Positions 7,171-15,061 of a stretch of DNA of 31,864 bases are shown here, piece by piece. The stretch lies in contig JAUNPT010000005.1 of NCBI GenBank assembly GCA_030536565.1, positions 430-32,293 on the forward strand, read 5' to 3'. A program made the translations under genes and the position numbers. The first letter of the stretch is position 1. Each line of letters begins with the position of its first letter. The notes below the pieces were generated by a model. That model saw only the letters and a list, made by a program, of their open reading frames with translations. It had not been told where the DNA came from and did not search any database. This stretch comes from Eubacteriales bacterium. GTDB taxonomy: Bacteria > Bacillota > Clostridia > Lachnospirales > Lachnospiraceae.

Positions 7171-7260
7171 ATTCTTCTCTCCATATTCCTAATTTAATTA
7201 TTAATTCTCTCTAAGCAAGCTCACTTACATTTTGCTAAATTTGCTTTTATTACTTGTACC

Positions 7261-7812
7261 CTAACGCCTTGCAAATGCTGATATACGTATAATAGCAACA
7301 AGATCCCAAATGCCTTCAATCACAAGCACAACTCCCATAAATATCATAAGAACTGTTATTGTTGAAAATGGGTTTATCAGTGCTACAACGCCTAATATTA
7401 CCATAACAATAGCTGCTGCCAGCTCCACCCACCAGGTAGTCACATTCATGTTGTGAAAATCTACAGCGTATTGAAGCTTTAATACACCATCAACGATAAT
7501 CACAATAGCAATGGCTGTGTTAATAAACATAGCAATCGCCTCTGGGTTTATTACAAAAAATGTTCCAAAGCCCACAAGAATAACTCCCTGAACAAGCCCA
7601 AAGGAGCCTAGCACCTCATTTTTCATAACCTTGTAATAGGCTATAAGTCTTAATACACCCCATACGCACAAAGCTACGCCGATTCCTTTACACAGAATTA
7701 TCCCTGAAACTGTAGGGAAAACAATCATCAGTATACCAAGTCCTATAAGTGCCGCTGCAACAATTATCAGTTCTCTTTTAATTCTCTTAATCTTCTTAAT
7801 AATTTCTCCCAC
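7261..7812 (-). CDS. DUF308 / HdeD-like membrane protein
   Basis: This 183-residue protein has about six hydrophobic helices arranged as repeated pairs, typical of the DUF308 (HdeD) family, named after an acid-resistance protein in Escherichia coli. Its role in Firmicutes is not established. The start codon is GTG at 7812, chosen because AAAGGAG sits seven bases upstream and no ATG is available nearby. It is 39 bp downstream of the thioesterase gene and 90 bp upstream of hom, so the three may form one transcript. Confidence 0.85.
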   Translation of the reverse strand: MGEIIKKIKRIKRELIIVAAALIGLGILMIVFPTVSGIILCKGIGVALCVWGVLRLIAYYKVMKNEVLGSFGLVQGVILVGFGTFFVINPEAIAMFINTAIAIVIIVDGVLKLQYAVDFHNMNVTTWWVELAAAIVMVILGVVALINPFSTITVLMIFMGVVLVIEGIWDLVAIIRISAFARR

Positions 7813-7851
7813 AACGTTCTCCTTTCATCTGCTTTATAAAGTCATATAATT

Positions 7852-8265
7852 TTAATCTAACTGCAATTCTCTTATTGCTTTGTCGATTTCAGGATAATCT
7901 CTTTTTAATGAGACAGGATGTCCTGCCTTATTAAGAAAACAATGACTGCTTTCTCCTATACACCTTACTTCTCCTGTTGCCTTGTCTGAAATCTCATAAT
8001 TAACGTTCATCTTAACTCCGTTATACTTAGAAACCCATGTCTTAATGCATACAATATCTGCATAACGTGTCATTGACTTATATTCAGCATTAACAGATAA
8101 CACTGGACTGTACACTTCTATTTCCTCCATCTTATCATAGCCAAAGCCTATCTGCTCCAACGCATCTGTCCTTGCCTCTTCGAACCATCTTATATAATTA
8201 GAATGGTGTACTATTGCCATCTGATCAGTTTCATAATACTGAACCTTGTGCTCATAAATGTTCAT
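7852..8265 (-). CDS. Acyl-CoA thioesterase, YbgC/4HBT hot-dog family
   Basis: This 137-residue protein has the single hot-dog fold pattern of the 4-hydroxybenzoyl-CoA thioesterase family. The motif YYETDQMAIVHHSNYIRWFEEAR (residues 10-32, D14 as the likely catalytic acid) is diagnostic. Substrates are probably short or medium acyl-CoAs; the exact one cannot be told. The start at 8265 has AGGAGAC upstream. A TATAAT on the minus strand (8319-8314) with a poor -35 could be its promoter. The gene is divergent from the SOS-type repair operon, whose LexA-type boxes lie 26-70 bp behind that -10. Confidence 0.88.
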   Translation of the reverse strand: MNIYEHKVQYYETDQMAIVHHSNYIRWFEEARTDALEQIGFGYDKMEEIEVYSPVLSVNAEYKSMTRYADIVCIKTWVSKYNGVKMNVNYEISDKATGEVRCIGESSHCFLNKAGHPVSLKRDYPEIDKAIRELQLD

Positions 8266-8340
8266 GCTCTCGTCTCCTGCTTAAATTTCACTTGAATTTC
8301 TAATAGCTGATACATTATACAACATTTTCTAAAAAAAATC

Positions 8341-8389
8341 TTTACAAACGCCTGTTCGAAATATATAATCATGTTATGAACTAACGTTC
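8341..8389 (+). promoter_or_regulatory. Promoter with two LexA-type boxes for the repair operon
   Basis: TTTACA (8341-8346) and TATAAT (8364-8369) are 17 bases apart. CAAACGCCTGTTCG (8345-8358) begins in the -35 and fills most of the spacer; its complement CGAACAGGCGTTTG matches the Bacillus LexA consensus CGAACRNRYGTTYG at every position. A second core, GAACTAACGTTC (8378-8389), fits GAAC-N4-GTTC and lies over the expected transcription start. Repression by LexA and SOS induction follow by inference. Confidence 0.78.
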
Positions 8390-8476
8390 TGTTTTTGTAA
8401 AGTGTATTTTTAAGATTTTTAATATTATTCTATCACGTTTTAATTATATTATCATCTGATGATTAGGAGGGTTATT

Positions 8477-9928
8477 ATGGTAATTCAGGACAATTTAGAT
8501 TTAATGGAGAAGCTGACAATTCTTTCTGATGCTGCCAAGTATGATGCCGCCTGCACATCAAGCGGTGTGGATAAGAAGAATAATGGCGCTGGCATTGGCA
8601 ATTCCAAGGCTTGCGGCATATGCCACAGCTTTGCTGCCGATGGGCGCTGTATTTCCCTTTTAAAGATACTTTTCACTAATGAATGTATATACAACTGCCA
8701 GTACTGTATTAATCGCAGCTCCAACGATTTAGTCAGGACAGCCTTTACACCAGAGGAGGTATGTACACTTACCATAGAATTTTACAGAAGGAATTATATA
8801 GAAGGACTTTTCCTAAGCTCAGGCATCATAAACAATCCTGACTATACTATGATGCAGCTTGTGGAAACTGTTATGCTTCTGCGTACTAAGTATAATTTCG
8901 GAGGCTATATCCATCTGAAAGCAATTCCTGGAGCATCACCAGATATTGTGGAAGCTGCTGGCTGGTACACAGACCGAATGAGCGTTAACCTTGAATTCCC
9001 TACGGCAGATGGTCTTAAGAGACTTGCACCTCACAAGAACAGAAAAGCCATACTTACACCTATGCGACAGATTCAGAATAGTATACAGCAAAACAGACTA
9101 CAGGTATATAGAAAGCATGATAACAGACACCACTGGTCCCATGACAACATTTTCCCCAAGACAGCTCCTGCTGTTCTTCATAACAAGGCAATTGCCGCTG
9201 ATATTAATAGTCTCTCCGTAGTTGATTCAAAGACAAGCTTTTCAGGGGTTTCCACGCTTTCTGGCTCACAGCACGCATTCACACCTGCCGGGCAGAGTAC
9301 TCAGATGATTATTGGTGCCACTCCGGAAAGTGATTACCACATTGTAACCATTGCAGAGGCTTTATATAAGCAGTATTCACTAAAGAGAGTTTTTTATTCT
9401 GCCTTTGTTAATGTTAATCAGGATTCATCCCTGCCAGCTCAGCCCGATGGCAAGGGAGTTCCTCTGTTACGCGAACACAGACTTTATCAGGCTGACTGGC
9501 TTATGCGTTTCTATGGCTTTAAGTCTCAGGAGCTTTTGTCAGAGGATAAGCCTAACTTTAATGTACTTTTGGACCCTAAGTGTGACTGGGCAATACGCCA
9601 TCTGGAGCAGTTTCCAATTGAAATTAACAAGGCACCTTACTACACTCTTTTGCGTGTTCCGGGTATTGGAGTCAACTCCGCACAGCGTATTATTAAGGCT
9701 CGACGTAATGCACGACTTGACTTTAATGATATTAAAAAGATGGGAGTTGTATTAAAAAGGGCATTGTACTTTATAACCTGCCAGGGACGTATGATGTACA
9801 ACACACCTATTGATCAGGATTATATTACTAATGGGCTAATCGGTATCGATAAAAGAAGACTTTTTGATATTGAACATCGAAACACATATCAACAGCTGTC
9901 ACTTTTTAATGACTTTAATATTGTTTAG
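8477..9928 (+). CDS. Putative DNA modification/repair radical SAM protein (TIGR03916 type)
   Basis: This 483-residue protein matches the radical SAM family that is always paired with a DUF4130 or uracil-DNA-glycosylase-like partner. The cluster motif is C70-x3-C74-x2-C77 (NECIYNCQYCINR). Extra cysteines C46, C49 and C58 sit in ACGICHSFAADGRC just before it. The C-terminal third has a helix-hairpin-helix DNA-binding segment (LLRVPGIGVNSAQRI). The chemistry is unknown; a role in DNA metabolism is inferred from the HhH domain and partner. ATG 8477 was preferred over ATG 8459 because AGGAGGG (8466-8471) precedes it. The LexA-type boxes upstream fit a damage-response role. Confidence 0.88.
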   Translation: MVIQDNLDLMEKLTILSDAAKYDAACTSSGVDKKNNGAGIGNSKACGICHSFAADGRCISLLKILFTNECIYNCQYCINRSSNDLVRTAFTPEEVCTLTIEFYRRNYIEGLFLSSGIINNPDYTMMQLVETVMLLRTKYNFGGYIHLKAIPGASPDIVEAAGWYTDRMSVNLEFPTADGLKRLAPHKNRKAILTPMRQIQNSIQQNRLQVYRKHDNRHHWSHDNIFPKTAPAVLHNKAIAADINSLSVVDSKTSFSGVSTLSGSQHAFTPAGQSTQMIIGATPESDYHIVTIAEALYKQYSLKRVFYSAFVNVNQDSSLPAQPDGKGVPLLREHRLYQADWLMRFYGFKSQELLSEDKPNFNVLLDPKCDWAIRHLEQFPIEINKAPYYTLLRVPGIGVNSAQRIIKARRNARLDFNDIKKMGVVLKRALYFITCQGRMMYNTPIDQDYITNGLIGIDKRRLFDIEHRNTYQQLSLFNDFNIV

Positions 9929-9945
9929 AAAGAATGGAGCCTTTT

Positions 9946-10725
9946 ATGAGTAATGATAACAGCACAACATATATATATGAATGTGATGACACACTGGAAG
10001 GAATCTTTACAGCCGTATATAAAGCATGGGAGCGAGGCACAAGCTGTACAGATATAAGAGTTCGAGGTACTTACACTAACCTCTCCATCTTTGAAACAGT
10101 TATAGATGTTGAAACTGACGAAGCTTTAGCCACCAAGGTTGTGAACTCCATACGAAAAAAACTCTCTGATGATGTTCTCTTCTACATATACAGAGCAGCA
10201 CTTACCTATAACACAGATAAAGCCTCTCTTATATATCGCTATTTACAGAAAGCATTCCGTGTTGGACCTTTAATTGTTAATTATCTTCACGACGAGACTG
10301 TTATGAAGATATTTGAATTAGACCGCCAGATAGGAAGCGAAGCTCACAAGTATCTTGGTTTTGTGCGATTCGAAGAATTAAGTAATGGTGTTCTATCAAG
10401 CTGCATTAATCCTTTAAGTAATGTTGTGCCTTTAATTGCTGACCATTTTGCAGACCGACTGCACAATGAGAACTGGATAATTCTTGATACTAACCGTAAC
10501 CTTGCCGCCATTCATCAGGCAGGTGTCGGCTATACACTGGTTAATGGAATTACAGAAGAACAGTTGCGCTCATTTTCAGCTCCATCTGCCAAGGAAGAAG
10601 AATTTCAGGCTTTATGGGGACAGTTCTTTAAGTCCATTGCCATTGAACCTAGAAGTAATTATTCCCTCCAGAGAAATATGATGCCCCTTAGGTATAGAAA
10701 GTATATGACAGCAGAAAAGCTGTAG
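9946..10725 (+). CDS. DUF4130 partner of the radical SAM protein (TIGR03915 type)
   Basis: This 259-residue protein is the usual partner of the preceding gene; in other genomes it is fused to a uracil-DNA-glycosylase-like domain, which is absent here. The N-terminal YIYECDDTLEGIFTAVYKAW and the C-terminal NYSLQRNMMPLRYRKYMTE-like end (here YMTAEKL) are characteristic. EAHKYLGFVRF and IADHFADRL mark the middle. Function is unproven; DNA damage processing is inferred. ATG 9946 is preferred over ATG 9934 because GGAG (9936-9939) lies at good distance. The gap to the upstream gene is 17 bp and a hairpin overlaps the stop codon, so this ends the operon. Confidence 0.85.
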   Translation: MSNDNSTTYIYECDDTLEGIFTAVYKAWERGTSCTDIRVRGTYTNLSIFETVIDVETDEALATKVVNSIRKKLSDDVLFYIYRAALTYNTDKASLIYRYLQKAFRVGPLIVNYLHDETVMKIFELDRQIGSEAHKYLGFVRFEELSNGVLSSCINPLSNVVPLIADHFADRLHNENWIILDTNRNLAAIHQAGVGYTLVNGITEEQLRSFSAPSAKEEEFQALWGQFFKSIAIEPRSNYSLQRNMMPLRYRKYMTAEKL

Positions 10726-10742
10726 CTTGACACTACAGCTTT
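10716..10742 (+). terminator. Hairpin overlapping the end of the repair operon
   Basis: AAAGCTGTAG (10716-10725, including the stop codon) pairs exactly with CTACAGCTTT (10733-10742). Only three T residues follow directly, so it may be a weak intrinsic terminator or an mRNA 3' stabiliser. Confidence 0.6.
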
Positions 10743-10833
10743 AAAACAAGCGTGAATTTCATGCCGGTCTCACAGACCTTCTGTGAACACATCTCCGTAC
10801 ATCTGCTTCAATATTAAAAAATCCTTAAAAAAT

Positions 10834-10872
10834 TTCATTACACACCATTTAAACAGAATGATGTGTAATGAA
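10834..10872 (-). terminator. Rho-independent terminator of rubrerythrin
   Basis: TTCATTACACACCATT (10834-10849) pairs with AATGATGTGTAATGAA (10857-10872) through 16 positions with one wobble and a 7-base loop. On the minus strand the stem is followed by AATTTTTTAAGG, a proper T-tract. TTACACATCATT from this stem recurs at 14343-14332 near the end of the kdp operon. Confidence 0.85.
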
Positions 10873-10891
10873 TTAGCTCTATACGGTTTAT

Positions 10892-11428
10892 TTAATAATT
10901 TTCTGCATGGATTTCAAAGTAGCTCTGTGGGTGTGCACATACAGGACAGATTTCAGGAGCATTGGTTCCAACGATAATATGTCCGCAGTTGCGGCATTCC
11001 CATACCTTTACTTCACTCTTTGCAAATACCTGTGCCATTTCAATATTCTTAAGTAATGCACGGTATCTTTCTTCATGATGCTTTTCAATTGCTGCAACCA
11101 TACGGAACTTTGCGGCCAATTCCGGAAAACCTTCCTCATCAGCAGTTTTTGCAAACCCTTCATACATATCTGTCCACTCGTAATTTTCTCCATCTGCTGC
11201 CGCTGAGAGATTAGTTTCAGTATTACCTATTCCTGACAACTCCTTAAACCACATCTTAGCATGCTCTTTTTCATTATCTGCAGTCTTTAAAAACAAAGCC
11301 GCAATCTGCTCATATCCTTCTTTTTTTGCAACAGAAGAAAAATAAGTATACTTATTACGTGCCTGTGACTCTCCTGCAAATGCTGCCTCAAGATTCTTCT
11401 CTGTCTGTGTTCCTTCATACTTGTTCAT
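10892..11428 (-). CDS. rbr: Rubrerythrin
   Basis: This non-haem iron protein reduces hydrogen peroxide in anaerobes. Residues 1-140 form the ferritin-like di-iron domain, with the iron-ligand motifs EAAFAGESQARNKY (14-27), DNEKEHAKMW and AIEKHHEERY. The C-terminal rubredoxin-like domain binds one iron by WECRNCG and EICPVCAHP. Both domains are intact and length (178) is normal for the short form. The start is placed at ATG 11428 because AGGAGG is eight bases upstream; the ATG at 11434 would be only two bases from it. A promoter at 11501-11472 and a strong terminator make it a single-gene unit. Confidence 0.95.
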   Translation of the reverse strand: MNKYEGTQTEKNLEAAFAGESQARNKYTYFSSVAKKEGYEQIAALFLKTADNEKEHAKMWFKELSGIGNTETNLSAAADGENYEWTDMYEGFAKTADEEGFPELAAKFRMVAAIEKHHEERYRALLKNIEMAQVFAKSEVKVWECRNCGHIIVGTNAPEICPVCAHPQSYFEIHAENY

Positions 11429-11471
11429 TTGCATTACCTCCTGAATGAATTGATTTAATTTTATTAAATCT

Positions 11472-11501
11472 ATTCTAACATTTTGCAGTCTATGATTACA
11501 A
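11472..11501 (-). promoter_or_regulatory. Possible rubrerythrin promoter
   Basis: On the minus strand TTGTAA (11501-11496) and TAGAAT (11477-11472) are 18 bases apart. The -35 overlaps the last codons of the upstream ydcF-like gene. No PerR-like box was recognised with confidence. Confidence 0.4.
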
Positions 11502-12149
11502 CAAGAATTGCAATACTCCTAACCATTTATATCCTATATAAAAAAATACTTCTCTTAAAAGAAATGGTATTTTTGTTTTCAGGCTGACATACTTAGATGT
11601 TGTAGTCGGTGAACTGTAAGCAGTAATACCTGAATCCTCTGCCAAAAGCATGGAACGCCGCATATGTAATGGGTCACTCACAATAATTGCCGTACTATAA
11701 TTGTTTCTATCCATTATCAATTTTGAATTTTCTAAATTTTCCTGTGTAATAGTCGATGTATCTTCAGTCAGTATATCATTCTGTGGAATCCCTTGAGATA
11801 CTACATATTGTTTTGCCGCATATGCATCAGACAGCTCATTACCTTTCCCAGTTCCTCCTGTAACTATGATCTTTTCAACATATCCCTCCCTGTATAAATA
11901 TATTCCATGATTTAGTCTTTCCTGGTATACTGGCGACACTTCTCCATTGTTTGTTGCAGCTCCAAGTATAATTGCAACATCAGCTTTACATTTCTGATCT
12001 TTATGGCTGAATGAATATATGCTTATAGCGTTTGCAATTATATATATGGTCATCACTGCTGCCACCACAATCAATATTTTATATTTTCTTTTTTTATCTC
12101 TGGTTTCATTAGAAACCGTAGTATTTGTATTTTCATTTTGTAATTTCAA
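11496..12149 (-). CDS. YdcF/SanA/ElyC-type DUF218 membrane protein
   Basis: This 217-residue protein has a short cytoplasmic, lysine-rich N-terminus, one membrane helix at about residues 25-46 and an extracellular DUF218 domain. Family motifs are DVAIILGAATNNGEVSP, YQERLNHGIYLYREG, IIVTGGTGKGNELSDA and IIVSDPLHMRRSM. Members act in envelope processes such as SanA-linked drug exclusion or polysaccharide handling; the substrate is unknown. The start is TTG 12149, following GGGGGA; no in-frame ATG lies near. It is last in an apparent operon after the M20 hydrolase, 22 bp downstream of it. Confidence 0.87.
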   Translation of the reverse strand: MKLQNENTNTTVSNETRDKKRKYKILIVVAAVMTIYIIANAISIYSFSHKDQKCKADVAIILGAATNNGEVSPVYQERLNHGIYLYREGYVEKIIVTGGTGKGNELSDAYAAKQYVVSQGIPQNDILTEDTSTITQENLENSKLIMDRNNYSTAIIVSDPLHMRRSMLLAEDSGITAYSSPTTTSKYVSLKTKIPFLLREVFFYIGYKWLGVLQFLL

Positions 12150-12171
12150 AACAATCCCCCGTTTTTTGCTT

Positions 12172-13368
12172 TTATAAATTTGATTCCAGCCATTTCATTG
12201 CACAATAAGCATGTATGGCAGCTCCCTTAGCAAGAATATCTTCATTAAATACAACCTTCTCATTATGCATAGGCTTGCCAAATAATGGATTTTCCTGCTT
12301 TGTCCCCGCTCCAAGCAGCAGATAAGCACAAGGTATTTCATAAGTATATGAAGCAAAATCCTCAGAGCCCATACCGCCCTCATCTAAGCGATATACCACA
12401 CCTGCGCCAAACATTTCCTCCACATAGTCTCCCATCTGATTTACCAGCTCTGGATTATTAATCAGAGGAGGTGCAGACGATATTTCTTCAACCACAGCAC
12501 TTCCACGAAATGCCTTAGCTGTTGAACATGCTATTGTCTCAATACGTTTTAATATTTTTTTTGAAAGCTCTCTGTCAAAGGTACGGATTGTTCCTTCTAA
12601 TACAGCCTTCTGTGGTATAATATTAGGAGCTTTACCACTCATAAACTTTCCAATAGTTACTACTGCCGGTATCTTTGCTGAAATTTCCCTTGAAGTAATT
12701 TCCTGAAGCGACAAATACACGTGAGCCGCAATATTAATGGGGTCAATCCCTTTTTCCGGCATCGCACCATGACAGCCTGCACCATTTATGCTGATTCTAA
12801 ACAGCGTACAGCCAGCCATAAATGTTCCACGTCCACATAACACAATACCTGATGGCATACCAGAATTAACATGCAGCGAGAAACCCGCCTGTGGAACCGG
12901 CGAAGTTAATACGCCAGCCTTAAGCATTTCTTTAGCTCCCGTAAATCCTTCCTCATCAGGCTGGAACACCAGCTTAACTGTTCCCTTTATTTCATTTTGA
13001 TGCTTCTTAAGCAGCCTTGCCGCACCCAAAAGCATTGCCGTATGCATATCATGCCCGCAGGCATGCATATTACCATTACCTGACCTAAAATCAAGCTCTG
13101 TGTTTTCGCGTATATTTAAGGCATCCATATCAGCACGAAGGAGTATACACCGTCCGGGCTCTTTGCCAGTAATAGTTGAAACAATCCCGCTCCCACATAT
13201 CTGCGTGTCTTCACAGCCTGTCTGTGCAAGCTTTTTCTTTACATATTCTTTAGTTTTAGGAAGCTCTGACCCGACTTCAGGATTTTTATGGATTACACGT
13301 CTATCTGCAATAATTTCCTGCTCCAGTTCTAATGCCTCATCAAAAATTTTCTTTGCGTTAACACTCAT
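12172..13368 (-). CDS. M20-family amidohydrolase / metallopeptidase
   Basis: This 398-residue enzyme belongs to the peptidase M20D group, which includes IAA-amino acid hydrolases, hippurate hydrolase and N-acetyl-diaminopimelate deacetylase relatives. Metal-binding motifs are visible: RADMDAL, HACGHDMHTAMLLG, and QPDEEGFTGA with the catalytic glutamate; HVNSGMPSG and GAGCHGAMPEKGIDPI follow in the dimerisation region and HNEKVVFNEDIL at the end. The exact substrate, an N-acyl amino acid or small peptide, cannot be assigned. ATG 13368 with GAAGGG upstream is preferred to GTG 13374. It lies 15 bp after the HAD phosphatase gene. Confidence 0.9.
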   Translation of the reverse strand: MSVNAKKIFDEALELEQEIIADRRVIHKNPEVGSELPKTKEYVKKKLAQTGCEDTQICGSGIVSTITGKEPGRCILLRADMDALNIRENTELDFRSGNGNMHACGHDMHTAMLLGAARLLKKHQNEIKGTVKLVFQPDEEGFTGAKEMLKAGVLTSPVPQAGFSLHVNSGMPSGIVLCGRGTFMAGCTLFRISINGAGCHGAMPEKGIDPINIAAHVYLSLQEITSREISAKIPAVVTIGKFMSGKAPNIIPQKAVLEGTIRTFDRELSKKILKRIETIACSTAKAFRGSAVVEEISSAPPLINNPELVNQMGDYVEEMFGAGVVYRLDEGGMGSEDFASYTYEIPCAYLLLGAGTKQENPLFGKPMHNEKVVFNEDILAKGAAIHAYCAMKWLESNL

Positions 13369-13383
13369 AAACACACCCTTCTT

Positions 13384-14208
13384 TCAATTAATCAGTTCTT
13401 CTATACCTAATGCAACACCATCATGAATGTTGCTTGGAACTATCTTCCATGCCGCATCAAGACATTTTTTTGAAGCATTTTCCACAGCCATTCCATATTT
13501 AACAAACTTAAGCATTTCAACATCGTTATTCTCGTCACCAAAAGCTGCCGCCTGCGACTTATCAGCACCAAGCAGTTCTAAAACATATTGTAAGCCCGTA
13601 TGCTTTCCTGCTTCCCATGAAGAAATCTCAATCCTGTTATCTACAGATGTCGTAACATATATTTCACTTTTAATTTCTTCTAAAAAACTATACAGGTCAT
13701 CTGTTTTTTCTTTTTCTTTAAGAAGAATATCTATACAGTCCAGCTCATTTTTATGATTAAGTGCAAATGCTGCAATATTTTCCACACCATTTCTGGTGCT
13801 CTTAATATATCCAGCCATATTCTCTGGTATACCGTATACGCATGGTGCATTTATATACTCCTTGTCCGCATAGGCTTTTCCATCATAGAATACCTCTATT
13901 GCACATGGTACTGACTGTGCATAGTCCACGATTTTATTAACCGCATTTTCAGAAATAGAAAACTTGCGGATACATATTTTCTCTCTCATATTGTAAATTG
14001 CCGCTCCATTTAAAGTAACAGCATATTCTATTCCTTTTATCTGTCTAATGCAGTCTGGCAGCGAATCAAAACACCTTCCTGTTGCGATTACAATATGTAC
14101 CCCATATTCTGCTGCACGCTCAATTACATATTTTGTTCTATCAGAAATTGTCTTATCATCTTTAAGGGTTGTTCCATCTAAATCTAATGCAATACACTTT
14201 ACGTCCAT
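13384..14208 (-). CDS. HAD-superfamily Cof-type phosphatase
   Basis: This 274-residue protein is a type IIB HAD hydrolase of the Cof/YidA group, which dephosphorylates sugar phosphates or flavin precursors. The nucleophile motif ALDLDGTTL has D9 and D11; ATGR near 53 supplies motif II; the C-terminal GDENNDVEMLKF holds the magnesium-binding acids. An insert cap domain lies between. ATG 14208 is chosen because CGGGAG sits six bases upstream; the in-frame ATG at 14244 lacks such a site and would make the protein longer than usual. It is first of a three-gene operon with the M20 enzyme and the YdcF-like protein. Confidence 0.9.
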   Translation of the reverse strand: MDVKCIALDLDGTTLKDDKTISDRTKYVIERAAEYGVHIVIATGRCFDSLPDCIRQIKGIEYAVTLNGAAIYNMREKICIRKFSISENAVNKIVDYAQSVPCAIEVFYDGKAYADKEYINAPCVYGIPENMAGYIKSTRNGVENIAAFALNHKNELDCIDILLKEKEKTDDLYSFLEEIKSEIYVTTSVDNRIEISSWEAGKHTGLQYVLELLGADKSQAAAFGDENNDVEMLKFVKYGMAVENASKKCLDAAWKIVPSNIHDGVALGIEELIN

Positions 14209-14293
14209 TATTTTCTCCCGGTTCTGCAGCTTATAATTCGTCATCTAATACCTGCCTTTTTCATTTTGAATACTCCCTCCATAAATTTTTTCA

Positions 14294-14322
14294 AGTATAA
14301 CACATACTATATATTACCTCAA
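14294..14322 (-). promoter_or_regulatory. Promoter of the HAD-M20-ydcF operon
   Basis: On the minus strand TTGAGG (14322-14317) and TATACT (14299-14294) are 17 bases apart, placing the start near 14287, about 80 bp before ATG 14208. Confidence 0.55.
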
Positions 14323-14350
14323 TTCATTAAATAATGATGTGTAACGAATT
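14321..14350 (-). other. Inverted repeat at the end of the kdp operon
   Basis: AATTCATTA (14321-14329) and TAACGAATT (14342-14350) pair with one wobble, just after the kdpE stop. No T-tract follows, so termination is uncertain. It overlaps the -35 of the next promoter by two bases. Confidence 0.35.
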
Positions 14351-14359
14351 AAACATAAC

Positions 14360-15061
14360 CTACTCAACCTTCATCATTCTGTAGCCAACTCCAATATGAG
14401 TCTGGATATACTGTGGAGAGCCCGGCATCTTTTCTATTTTCTTCCGCAGAGTTGTCATAAATACACGAAGGGAGGCAATATCATTATCCCAACTGCTTCC
14501 CCATATATTCTGGGTAATAAATGTATGAGTCAATACCTTGCCAACATTCTTTGAAAGCAGGCATAACAGCTTGTATTCAATAGGAGTAAGGTGCAACTCC
14601 TCGTCATTTATATAAGCACAGCCTGCCGCATAGTCTATTCTCAACCAACCATCAGTAAAAACAGAGGCTTCCACTGAAGTATCCTTATTTATCATCATAA
14701 GCCTTCTTTGAGTAACACGCAGGCGGGCAAGCAGTTCTTCCACTGAAAAAGGTTTTGTTAAATAGTCATCGGCACCTGCATCTAAAGCATCTATCTTATC
14801 AGTATCCTCACTTCTTGCACTTATAACAATAATTGGCACATTAGACCATGTACGGATTTTTTTAATAACCTGAACACCATCTATATCCGGCAGTCCCAAA
14901 TCAAGAAGCACAATATCCGGATTATGCGATGAAGCCTCCAAAATTGCCGTCTGTCCATTCTGTGCTGTCAAATATCTATAATCGTGTGCTTTTAATGTCG
15001 TTGTCATTAAGTTTCTAACTGACGTATCGTCCTCTACAACTAATATTAGCAGTTTATTCAT
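14360..15061 (-). CDS. kdpE: KdpE response regulator
   Basis: This 233-residue OmpR-type regulator is phosphorylated by KdpD and activates the kdp genes. The receiver domain (1-120) has the acidic pocket VVEDD, phospho-acceptor D54 in LLDLGLPDIDG, and K103 in DDYLTKPFS. The C-terminal winged helix (about 130-230) contains LTPIEYKLLCLLSKNVGKVLTH and RVFMTTLRKKIE and ends HIGVGYRM. All key residues are present. ATG 15061 has GGGGAGG upstream and overlaps the kdpD stop by eight bases, so translation is probably coupled. Its likely targets are the repeats at 22540-22602. Confidence 0.95.
   Translation of the reverse strand: MNKLLILVVEDDTSVRNLMTTTLKAHDYRYLTAQNGQTAILEASSHNPDIVLLDLGLPDIDGVQVIKKIRTWSNVPIIVISARSEDTDKIDALDAGADDYLTKPFSVEELLARLRVTQRRLMMINKDTSVEASVFTDGWLRIDYAAGCAYINDEELHLTPIEYKLLCLLSKNVGKVLTHTFITQNIWGSSWDNDIASLRVFMTTLRKKIEKMPGSPQYIQTHIGVGYRMMKVE

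Noticed and set aside
7171..7260. T-box or other riboswitch controlling hom
   Set aside because: Only 90 bp are available and no T-box sequence or specifier stem can be made out.
12788..13000. Plus-strand frames antisense to the M20 enzyme and other core genes
   Set aside because: Long antisense frames follow from the codon bias of the real genes; none has a ribosome binding site.
14321..14350. Strong terminator after kdpE
   Set aside because: The stem is imperfect and has no T-tract, so it is listed only as an inverted repeat.
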